Shown in pieces: positions 24,801-36,800 of a stretch of DNA of 64,000 nucleotides. Below the pieces are notes generated by a model. It saw only the letters and a list, made by a program, of their open reading frames with translations. It was not told the DNA's origin and ran no database searches. The first letter of the stretch is position 1. The number at the start of each line of letters is the position of its first letter. The DNA comes from Agelas oroides (taxonomy: Eukaryota; Porifera; Demospongiae; Agelasida; Agelasidae). Made by a program: the position numbers and the translations under genes. The stretch lies in assembly GCA_949130485.1 (NCBI GenBank), contig OX422183.1, forward strand, positions 16,636,420-16,700,419. Reading direction: 5' to 3'.

Positions 24801-27800
24801 TTCGTCAACAAGCCGCTTCACTTTATCCAGATTACCTTTCTTGGCTGCCATGTGTAAGGGATATTCCTAATGGAGAGAAAGAAAATATTAGTGATTGGTT
24901 GACTTCTAGGCAGGTTATTGTGCACAAGAACTTGATGGTTAGAGTACTGTTTGGCCAATTCAGATCTACATAACATTTTGAGAATGGGTACCCTCAGGTG
25001 GTTCATATGGTGGCTGGGGTTATACCATTGAAAGAATTAAGTCCCTGATCTTATTTCTAGTTTTCACAAGGGACTTTTTCACATGTTTTGCATGCAAGTA
25101 AAGAATCATTAGTGAGCAACTCACATTTGAATTTGAGTGCTACTTCTAACTGTCTAAACTCCAATAGAAGTCTTTCCTGTCAGAGAGTGTACATTTGACA
25201 GGCTGCTGCTCAAGCCAATTGGAAATCGAAGTACTACTATAAGCATAAAGATAGATGGTAGCGCACGAGTGATTGCCCTTCCTCCGATGCCCCCCCCCCC
25301 CCCCCCCCCCTCTTCTATCCCCTGGATCTGCCCCATTGACCTGTATCAGATATAAGCTAACAACTGGACTTACAGTTGCTCCAGATGTTATTGAACCAGA
25401 CAAGGCAGGAGAACTTTCTGGCACATCCTTATCCTAATGCAAAGTGGAGGGGAAGAGAGTGTAATGGCCAGTGAGTGAACATGAGAGGTGGATGAATACT
25501 GCATGTATGCATATTGATCTGAGGTACAGTCTAGCACCCACTCCTCTCTTGAGTTACATACATTCAGCCTACAGGTGCTTAATACATTACATAATTTGTT
25601 ATCTGAAGCTTGAACTTGTGAAGTGTTCACAGATGCACACCATCTACATACACTGAAAAGGGACAAATACAGCATTTCTTTGATCACATGCCACGGCTAC
25701 TTTTGTTCATTTCACTGTTCATTTTTGTGTAGCTACTATTCGAGTGCAGCATTTAGAAAGCCTGCGTACATCAATGATGGCTGAAAAGGTACGTATGAGC
25801 AACACAACTAGGCCTAGGGCTATGGAGCCATTTGCACTGCTGGGCAGACATTTGACTTCTCTGCAGCTGAATACAAGGTGACAACTGATAGATGCTGGCA
25901 GTAGTACACACAGCCTCTCAGTCCTACTTGCAGCTGTGGAAACGAATCGTAGAACATGTACAGCCCTAGTACTAGCTCAGTGATTGCTGTCAGCAATTAT
26001 TTGTGGACATGTTGATGTACCACATATACTAACCATGGGTACTATTTGAGGGTGGCATTTATTTTGCTCCGAGTTTCTGACTGTACGACTTCTATTCAAG
26101 GGCAATGACTGCTCGAGCATCTGATCAAAGTAATATGGTTTGTAACAGACTGGTTGGAGAACACTATTTACCACAGCAGATAACGTACTCCACACTGTTT
26201 ACCTGCAATAAAATGTGCCTTCTTCTACGAGACCTCTGCATATACAAATACAATGTATGTGAATAGACATAATGACGTTGTATATATAATAGAAAGCACA
26301 ACATATGTATATACTAAATGTCATTGACTGCAGAACAATGTGAGGGAGTGCCTGAATGTTTTCACACAGCGTCAGGCCAAGGATCCCACAGCTAAGACAG
26401 ACCTTACCAGACAACATACATGACTTGTGAGATGATTTATCATTGTGGGGTGAGTCTGAGTGAGCAAACAGTGCATAACAGTGCAAGATGTGTTACTGTC
26501 TGCTGTTTCTCCAGCCAAGGCAGCTACTGCGGCAACACATGCATGGGCTAAGCTTCACAGCTAAGCTGTAGTCTTGCGGCCATTCTGACCTTTTCAAGTA
26601 CATCTCTGAGCTAGAAGGAAACTCCCCTCCCGCACCCCTCCCCTACGGCTGCTATAAGCGGCCACCGTGCTACAACTGTGCCCCCCCCAAATTCGAAGTG
26701 CTTCCGGCACCTATGCATGAATAATATGCTCATTAGAACATGGCCACAAGCAAACAACTATACCCACACACATGTGCAATGTAGTCTTGCTAGTTTGAGG
26801 CTCACTCAGGCTTTCCCCAATTATTACACTGCACAGAATTCTACACACTAATCACAGCTGCCCTGTGTTTTCTGTGACCAGTCTGGCTTGTCTGCTGCAA
26901 GTAGTCTTGCATAGCAAGACTATTTGCTATTTGTTAGGATTGCACATACTCCATATCATATAGCCGTAAAATTTGACAGGGAATTTAATTTGGCGATTTG
27001 CCGGTTCAATGACGACACAACCAAACTAAATTCCGCTAATAATTATTCAATTTTTGGTAGGTATGGTTGACTATTTTGCTTGAGGATGGTGCTGCTAATT
27101 TTGAGATTCGAGAAAGTCTTCCAGTGAGTGGTTTCCTCTTTGTTAGAGAAAGAAACAAATGCAAGTGTGAGCACTCACTGGAGCTGCAAAATCCAAGGCA
27201 AGTTGTATAGAGGAATCGCAATCAAGCTGCCAAAATTTTTCTCAGGACATGCGTCACACAACTGAGTTTAATTCTTCGCTGAACTGCCACCGCGGTACTT
27301 TTCCCAACAACAGAGTTCATGTATTCTTGTGTATATGTTCCGCGCAATCTGAGAATTTGCGCAATCTCGAGATTGCGTTGCGCATTCTCAGAATCCCGAG
27401 ATTGCGTTCTAATCTCGAGATTGCGCACTATACTTGCGCAATCTCGAGATTGCGCACTACATTGCGCTAACTCGAGATTGCGCAAGTATAGTGCGCAATC
27501 TCTTTTACCCCAACGCGCATGTGCAGAAACCATCTCGAGAAGCTACTAAAAAATGGCGACTTTGTGTAGTGTTGATTCATAATTTGCGTTATATCTTGTA
27601 AAATAGCAGAGTTCAGGCAATGATAGTTTGGCTTAGCTTGGTTGAAAACAAACCTGCCTTACTCAGGACGTAGTCAGGAGTCCTGCTAGTAAAGTCGGAA
27701 TAAGCTACAATGGTGGAAACGCGGGTACCCGCTGTGTACCTGAAAATGACCAATAATACACGCAAAAGATGGCTGACAGTTTCAGCGAAGGTACGTTTCA

Positions 27801-30800
27801 ACTGTCGCTGACACAATTAGATAGTATACACTCGATTGAACCAGTAGCGTGTGGCATATAAGCTGACTGTGGCCAACTACGATCGACAGGCAAACTTCGA
27901 ACGCGACCTTCTCTTCTGTTGCTCATCAATACACAGCATTACTCACTCTTCCAGATCGCAGTATGCCTCCTATGGAGGTAGACGCCGCTTATCAAGGATG
28001 TCTTCCATCCTGCGAGCTACACAGTAGATCACTCACTGTCGGGCGTACAGGCAAAGTTCGTAGATTGCGCACACGTGTTACGCAATCTCCAGATTGCGCA
28101 CACGTGTTACGCAATCTCCAGATTGCCTGCGCAATCTCGAGATTAGAACGCAATCTCGGGATTCTGAGAATGCGCAACGCAATCTCGAGATTGCGCAAAT
28201 TCTCAGATTGCGCGGAACATATACACCGATGGCCTCAAACACAACTTTCAAGTTGAAACTCTTCGACTTTGCACTGTTCACACTGTTCATCTGATTCGCA
28301 CTGTTCGAGATCCACGTGCAGACTTCCAAATATGAATGCACAATGACGTAATAAAATTTGTCTGCACAATTGCCAACTACCACATTGGAGGCCATTTCTC
28401 CAAATTTAATTACTGCCAAATTTTGCAGCTATAGCATACTTCACAGACAGGTTTGCAAAACCTGAGCTCAGTTGCCCTTCATGCTGTGAATGTGATCAAG
28501 CTACACCAAAGGATCTCACAATTGCATGCCCAGTCTAGTCTAGCATCCTTATCCAGTATGCATGGATTTTGTCAACTACATACACATGTATGTACGAATC
28601 ATGTCGGACGCACTAACAAAAAGTTCTATGTAGTGTGGGGCTTGCTCAAGCTTACCCCAATTATAAAACAGAATTTTGTGTGTATCCACATTTAAAACAC
28701 TTCTTGTGTGTTCAAATTAAGGGACATAATAATATGTGTGGGGAATAATTTCAGTTACCTTTCTTGCTCTCTCATGTATCCTCTTTATTTTTTCCTGCAC
28801 ATACAAATACGTATAACACAGTATAGTATAAACAACATTCTATTAGGAATGTATACATTACATATGTGCTTCAATATCAGTATTAAAACTGACCAAAATC
28901 CTCTCTTTGCTCCTGATCTCTAGCACCATTGTTATAGTGTGGCAGTAGCCACACACATTGTTATAGTGTGGCAGTAGCCACACTTACTCAGTAGGTTCAC
29001 ACACAAAACCAGTGTAAAATGTCAAATTCATCCATTTGAAATCGGTAGTGTAGCCATACCTGGGCATACATGGGCATGTGCCCGGGTAACTTTCCACACT
29101 GCTGTCAAAAGGCTACAAATGGCTTATGTCTAGCTATCTTGGTCTCTAAAGTGCTCCTAACCAGCTTCACCCTTCAGCCACCTCATGCATTGCTGTCTCA
29201 GGTGGAGAAACCTATTGCACACATGTACTAGCAAAAGCATTTGGATAGAAAGTGCTCTTGATTCAAGACAGATAGTAGCTAGCTTCAACAGATTACATTC
29301 AGAACCTAACTGAAAGGCTTCAAAATTTCAAACTTTCCTAGGGAGAGCATGCCTCTGGACAGTGGTGGTTCCAGACCTGGGCAAGCCCGGGCATTGCCTG
29401 GATAAAATTATGATCAATCATGATTATTGCTTACGGAAACTGTGACATAGTGGCTCTACCATGTGTGTCGCCTGCCTGGGTAATCTGGCAGCTCTGCCAA
29501 TGCCTCTACCACTCCCACCCCCATTTTGCACACTTTCAATGGGGCAGCCATTTTTGGGGGAGCTACCCTACATATAGAGTACTACTGTACTCCATGGTTA
29601 TATAACCTGTTACCTAGGCAACATCACTGTAGAAGAGAGATATGAGCAACATTCTTATATGTTGCCTAGGTAACAATGTTTTATTCCAAGTGAAAAACAG
29701 CATCATGTTTACCTTCAATGCCTGAAGTTCTCTCTCATGTTCTTCCTGTACACAAAAAGGTAAAAATAGCATAGCATAACATACATAAGGTGATCTACAT
29801 CATGTAGTAATGCAGTATCACTAATTGTATGGTGACAGTCATTTCCTGACATAAAAGGAGACAAGTATCTGCAGACCTTCTTATTATGCCACCTCCAAAT
29901 TGTACTATTCATGGGGCCGGGGCAGCAATGCGTGGTACTTGCTGTAATGCTACAAAATATTGCAAGACAATGATTTCGGGATTTTTAACGCTATGAAAAA
30001 CTACTTATGGTACATCATATAGCCATTGCAATGAAGTAATAGCAATGAGACTACTGCTAAAGTTGACCGATTGCATGACTAGTCTGCGCTTACAAACGGA
30101 CCAACTGCCCTCCACTGTTGACTGAAAAAGGTACCAACTGCTCAAAGTGCTAAAGGAAGTTTGTCATGACGTGGTCTGAACCAGGGCAATTGTTCCCAGA
30201 TTGTAGCCTGTAGTCTGACTGTGAAGTTGTATCTCTAAGGTGCCTGAACTCCTGTATTGCCGCTACTACTCCTGGGACAGCTAGCTACAGCGTAGTCTAT
30301 GATGAAACCCCACCCACTAAGTGTGCCCATTTTGGTGGCTGCTAACTATTTGCAACTTTTAAGATATTGTAATTCTACACTAATCGCATTAATCACATTA
30401 AACACTCGCATTATTTTGTAGCTTTACATGAAGTACCAGCAATCAATTAGTAGCTTGCTTTTGCCTACGATGAAAGGCCTTCGAGTATAGGAAGAGTACG
30501 CTTCACCTGCATTTGGAAAGCATCCCATCTTTTATTGCTGTCTGCACGAACATGTGTTGATTTTGTTACATAAAAAAATGGTTGAAAAAGTCACCAAGGT
30601 GTGACAATAGTATTATATGACAAACAACGTTGTGTTTACCTTCAATATCCAAAGTTCTTCTTCCTGTACAGTATGGTAGTATAGGGTAAGAGTCACATAG
30701 TATAGTGCATACATGTATTAACTAATACGCCCTCTATTTTCTTATGCTAGCTTGAGTCTGAAGTGGGGAGGGGGCTTTTACAACAATAGCCTCCACCCTC

Positions 30801-33800
30801 CCACAGAACTGCTCGATTAGTGCAGCAACTTTTTAAGCCCTACTCCATCCGAAATCTTCAAGTACATGTATCATAGTTCTAAATGTATCATAGTAGTACA
30901 TTGTTCTATATCGTTCCCAAACCCAACCTGATAGGCATAGCGCTATAGTATTGCAACTATTTTATAGTCGGTTCTCAAACCAACCACCAGAAAGAAGAGT
31001 GAGAAATCTTTAGATGGCCTAAAGATTTCTGTATGAGAAATCATACACCACCTCACAAAGGATGTTACGTTACGTATCTGGAAAGAGAATGATGCTACAA
31101 CAGTATGCTTACCTTTTCTGTTGGTTGTCTTCTCTGCTTCGGATCCTGTATATATACACAATTACATTGGATATGTGATTAGACTCTCTATGTAGGGATG
31201 GTGCGGATGCATAATATATGGAATACTTAACCCTTTAGGTCCTAAAATTACTTGCAAAATTTACTCCACATGGTATAGCTGCTGACAGACTGTGTTTCAA
31301 CAGCATGTAGCGCTGCTCAATACACCCTACGACGATAATTACAGCATTCAACAGCCTCGGGGGTATGCCCCGACGGTTATTTATAATGATTATTGCTCTG
31401 GGCAGGAAGAGGTGGGATGCAAGGGGCGGGGCCATCTCCGAGGTAGCCACGTGGTAAGCGTGTTAGTCGTAGCTTTCTGAAACTGTTTGTTTTCACGTTT
31501 CCTGCCGCTAATCGCTTCACTGCTGGAGAGAAGAGGTTCATAGTAACTCACAACAGGAGCGCTACTCCAGGTAAGCTCGGAACAAAGGCCGTTTTACTAG
31601 AGCCTGAGAGAGAGGAAGTACTAATAAACCAACTGTAATAATGTCAGTGCTTGGGCAAAAAGCGTTGCAAAGAGAGAAGCCACAAAATAGTTCAATGTCA
31701 AAATAGTTCAATGTCAAAATGTTGCAGATCTGCAACATTCGGACTTAAAGGGTTAAGCAATAGCTGTATAACTTGACCACAAATACGCTAAAAGCTTATT
31801 TAAGTGCCCAGCTTTTCTCTTTGAGCAGTTTTATGATCAGCAAGACTCATATAGTTGCCAAAAAGCCTCGTGGAAGACAGCCAAATACAAAAGTGTGCGG
31901 TAGCGAAAGTGCCATTTTCTCATTCTTTCTTTCTTTCTTGTTATGACCACAACATGATACCTCGAAAACAGTTTAAGTACGTACTCATTTTAACATGAAA
32001 CTGATGCTTTTCACGGTGCAACCACTCAGCGTCTTTATAGCTTCAAGTTCACTCTGGTCAATAAAAGCCGTTCAAAACACTCCGTGGCTGCTGTCCGTTG
32101 CGTAGGATGCCATTTTCTAATTTTGTACGCATGTGCACATGTAGTCTCATTCCCAGAGCAAAGACCTCTGTCATTGGTCTGAGAGCAAGACTAGTGCACA
32201 CACGAAATTGTGAGTTGACCAGCACACGGCTGGCACGGTCTCTTCCTGTAGTAGTGGGCAAGGCTTATGCCACGCACACCACCTATATAGGTAAGACGCT
32301 GCATTCAGCTGCTTACTTATAGCTATGCTAAAATAAATAGCCTACTCACAGCTTTAGTAAAGCTAGGGTGGTCAGTTATCATGTGAAAGAAATCAGGAAA
32401 TCATTTACCGTATAGCGGGAAACTTTCGAGGGAGAAAACTTTCGCGAATTAGCGAAAATAAGATTTTCGAGGGAGAAAAGTTTCGCGAATTAGCGAAAAA
32501 TAAGATTTTCGTGGAGAAAACTTTCACAGATTGCTCGCTAGTGTCCAGCCAAAAGACACCATGCCCCTCAATTTCACGGAGAAAACTTTTGCGAATAGCT
32601 ACAAAACCTCAAAATTCACGAAAGTTTTCTCCCTCAAAAGTTTCCCGCTATACGGTATACATGCTTGGAACCACTACTAAACTGCCAATGCCGTTTCAAG
32701 TTCTGGGGTGGTGGTTATATTCATGCACATGTGGCAGTCCTGGACAGAAATCAAATATTATTCTGTCACGTATTTCGAGCGCATCACCAAGTTTGACGCG
32801 CTATAGCGCTGAACTTCCGTAGGGATGATATAAATTGAAGGAAAATATACAAAGCCCTATCCCTACATCTTTTTACACTAGAGTTGCAAACTAGTTTGAA
32901 AACATTGGAGGGATAAGAGTTTGTATACTTTATATCATCCCTACCTTGTTTGCATACTTTTTGGTGTGCCATCCCTACATCTTATTATGTTTTTATTTTC
33001 TTGTACACAAATTTATAGTAGTGTAGGATTAATGAGTCAATAGCATTTCTTGATTCTACCCCCTGAAAAGATCCACAGATCTTCAAACTGAAATAATGTT
33101 ATCTTTATCTCCGATGAGAGGAGAAATGGTTTGTTTACCTGTACTTCCTGAAGTCTTCTCTGATGATCACCCTGAAATTACAACAGAGGAGAACTGAGCA
33201 TAGTATAACAGTCAGCACAACACAATTGATCCTCCAATGGAAGAACATTGTTAGGTTGGTTCGCTTACCTCCTTACAACGGAGAACATAGCATAGTATGT
33301 ATGTATAACAGGGCACAACACAACTGATTCAAGGTACGTCCCATTTTCAATAGAAGAACAATGTTACAAAGCATTGCTTACCTCCAATGTCTGCAGTTCC
33401 TTCTCATGATCTTCCTTCATTTTCACCTGCACAGGCAATTACAACAGAGAACATAGCATACCACAACAGGGCACAACACAAGTGATTCATTGTCTCCAAT
33501 GGAAGAATGATGTTACAAAGCTTTGCTTACCTTCAATGTCTGCAGTTCCTTCTCATGATCTTCCTTCATTTTCACCTGCACAGGCAATTACAACAGAGAA
33601 CATAGCATACCACAACAGGGCACAACACAAGTGATTCATTGTCTCCAATGGAAGAACGATGTTACAAAGCTTTGCTTACCTTCAATGTCTGCAGTTCCTT
33701 CTCATGATCTTCCTTCATTTTCACCTGCACAGGCAATTACAACAGAGAACATAGCATACCACAACAGGGCACAACACAAGTGATTCATTGTCTCCAATGG

Positions 33801-36800
33801 AAGAACGATGTTACAAAGCTTTGCTTACCTTCAATGTCTGCAGTTCCTTCTCATGATCTTCCTTCATTTTCACCTGCACAGGCAATTACAACAGAGAACA
33901 TAGCATACCACAACAGGGCACAACACAAGTGATTCATAGTCTCCAATGGAAGAACGATGTTACAAAGCTTTGCTTACCTTCAATGTCTGCAGTTCCTTCT
34001 CATGATCTTCCTTCATTTTCACCTGCACAGGCAATTACAACAGAGAACATAGCATAGCACAACACAAGTAGTTTTTCCTCCATTTCATCATGTACACCAG
34101 TTACAACAGAGGTGAACACAGCAAATTAAAACAATATAGGTGATTTAAATTGTGTAGCATTACTGACTGCATGATGACAGGCATAATATTTCTTGACTTA
34201 GCACCATCACAAAAATCTGTGTCTAATTTCTTACATAACAACTTCAGTTACAATGTAGGTTTGTGAGAGTTTCTCAACAATGAACACTAAGACAGCAGAC
34301 ACTCTAGAGACGTATATAATTAGGTTGTGCAGGGCCCTAGGAACAGGTCTGGCAGGTTCGGCAGCCGCTGGACCAATATTTGGCCAACCAACATGCGCAA
34401 AAATACCGTATGAGCTTCGGTGTGTTGTTCATTTCTTGCTCAAACAGTACACTAGCAGGGATCTCGGAAGATAACTGCATGTCATCCAAAAGATTTCTGT
34501 TGGGGGCTGGAGGTAAGCACACTTTGTCGCCCGAATAAAGTCCCCGGCGAAGTGTAAGATACACGTTCCATTACGGCAGCAAAGACAAGATACACGTGCC
34601 ATTACAGCAGCTAAGACAAGATACACATTACATTACGGCAGCGAGGACAAGATACATGTGCCATTACGGCAGCGAGGACAAGATACACATGCCATTACGG
34701 CAGCGAAGACAATAAAGAATGCAGGCAGCAATGCCTCATTCGCAAGCGCAACCGAATCATTCGGATTCAACGACAACAGCTCCTAAAAAGGAAGTTGATC
34801 ATGAGAGCAGAACAATTTGTTAACATTTTCTAAGGGTGGGGTGCCGGGTGGTGGAAGGGGAGGTGGGGCATGCCCCAGAACATTATGCGTGTGCTTTGCG
34901 CTACAATACAGCCGGACCATTTCAAATTTCACGGTAAAAATAGAGGAATGTGATAAACCAGTACCCACTGGGAGTAAAGCACAGGTCTCGTAGCAAGTCG
35001 GGCAAGTGGAAAACACTGAAGGTGGAAACCGAAGTACGAAAACTGAAGTACGGAAACGGAAGTACGGAAGTGAGAAGAAAAGCAATCTATCAGTGTCTAG
35101 TGCCTTACTGACACATGACTGTGTGTGTTGAAGCCTTGTAGCCAAAGCGTGACTGCCTCCCAGTGATGTGAGATCTGGATCCTGGGGTCTTGGACTGCAG
35201 CGATCATTCCTATCATGATGCCATGGTGAGTTTAAGCGGCCAGACCAAATCCAAGACTAACGGTGAGCAGGTCAAGCATGCAGGCTCTATGCTCCTGATG
35301 CTCTCATGGCAGTAATATACAGATGCGAGTGTTGTCATAGTTTGTCACTGAGAATCTTCGCCAGACTAAATTTGGCTCAATCAGTTACTCCTAAAATACC
35401 AGCAAATAGTCATCATAGTCTCAGCCAAGACAACTTGGCGTCTCATGCTAAACGAATGTGTTAGTGCTTGCTGGAGTCCGAGGTCCCAGTACCTGGCTCT
35501 CACATCACTTAGAGACAGTCACCCTTTGCATACAAGGCACTGTCGTGAGTTGGTAAGGCACAAGACACTGATAGGCAGCTTTTCTTCTCACTTACATAGT
35601 TACTGTCTCCCGTTTCCACACTTCAGTATTTTCCACTTGACCGAAAGCGTCACAAAGATGTGATAATGATATTATTTGCAGAACAGTGTTGTGTTTACTT
35701 CAATATTCAAAGTGCTTCTTCCTATGCAATGCACATGTCACATACAATATAGTAGCATATGGTAACATTCACATGGTACAGTATATACACATCTGTATTA
35801 ATTATGCCTGATTTCTTATGCTAGCTTGTCAATGAGTCTGAGGGGCTACAAATTAACAATAACCTCCCCTCCCCCCCTCCCTCCCACAGGACTGCTCTTT
35901 CAGTGTGACAAATTTTTAAGCCATGCCCCAACCAAAACCCACAAGTAATACATATCACTATTTCATAGTCAGTTCTTGAACTAACCCGAAGCAAGAAAGC
36001 AGCAAGACATCTTCAGGCCCTCTGATTTATCATACACCACCTCCAAAATGATGTTACATTACGTATCTTCAATGGAAAGGGAACGATGCTACAACAGTAT
36101 GTTTACCTTTTCAGTACGATGACTTCTCTGCTCCAGATCCTGTATAAAAAATTACATTAGATGTGTGATTCACACAGTAGTACACTATAGCGGTGTAGGA
36201 TTAATACGTAATAAGCACTCCTTGATTCCACCCCCTAGCAAAAGGAGAGAAGATATTCATCCACCTCCATCTCAAGGGCAATGTCTAATCATGGAAGCAT
36301 GGGTATTGTATTCCAGGTTGCAAAATGTGAAGAGCAATGATACTGCTTACCTCCACTGCTTGAAGTTCATAAACAGAATCCTGTACACAAAATTACAACA
36401 GAGTTGAACATAGTACATGTGACAATCTGGTGTAGAAACTGTGAAGATTATTCTGCTGCATATTTTAATTGCATTTGAAGCAGGGGCAGGGCTCATATAT
36501 ACATACTACATAAATGCTTCAGATACTCATGCATCTACAAAGCACATGTCGTTAATGAAAATTCAGCAATAAAACACTTTCAACACAGCAAACTACACAA
36601 CAGAATAATCTACATGGGACTATCACACACAAGCTGTGTTTACACGTAGTACTTAAGCTGGTTCCCAAGCTGGTTTCTATTGAACCGGTTTGGAAACTCC
36701 CAGGTGTAAACGTGCTAAACCGATTTAGAAACCGGTTAGCAAACCGTACGCAAACCACTTCAGGGGGGGTGGTTTGAAGCTGGCCTCAATGTGGCTTATG

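Larger units (their letters stand above)
31183..32350. repeat. Long dispersed repeat (pair with 44537-45200)
   Basis: Begins AGACTCTCTATGTAGGGATG in both places and continues through CGCTAAAAGCTTATTTAAGT to the region after the TAGTCTC element. This copy is interrupted by a piggyBac-like insertion (31227-31756) absent from the other copy. Confidence 0.75.
33330..34075. repeat. 149-bp tandem repeat: exon plus intron unit, five copies
   Basis: Exon starts lie exactly 149 bp apart (33382, 33531, 33680, 33829, 33978). Each unit holds a 45-bp exon and 104 bp of intron. Units 2-5 are almost identical; the first differs slightly. Upstream of 33382 a further unit (about 33200-33330) keeps intron sequence but has lost the exon. 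Recent unequal crossing-over is the likely origin. Confidence 0.92.

Noticed and set aside
25146..25424. Gly-rich open frame
   Set aside because: Created by a poly-C/poly-G run; the real receptor exon (25374-25433) overlaps its end in the same strand and frame, but the rest is intron.
27222..28419. Overlapping frames with repeated RNLEI / ISRLR peptides
   Set aside because: The peptides are by-products of the CTCGAG palindrome array inside an inverted-repeat element.
33265..33280. An additional array exon upstream of 33382
   Set aside because: A donor-like CTTAC is present, but the exon body is deleted in this unit.
33382..34022. CRISPR-like regular array
   Set aside because: Regular 149-bp spacing comes from tandem duplication of an exon-intron unit; there are no short repeats with unique spacers and the DNA is eukaryotic.
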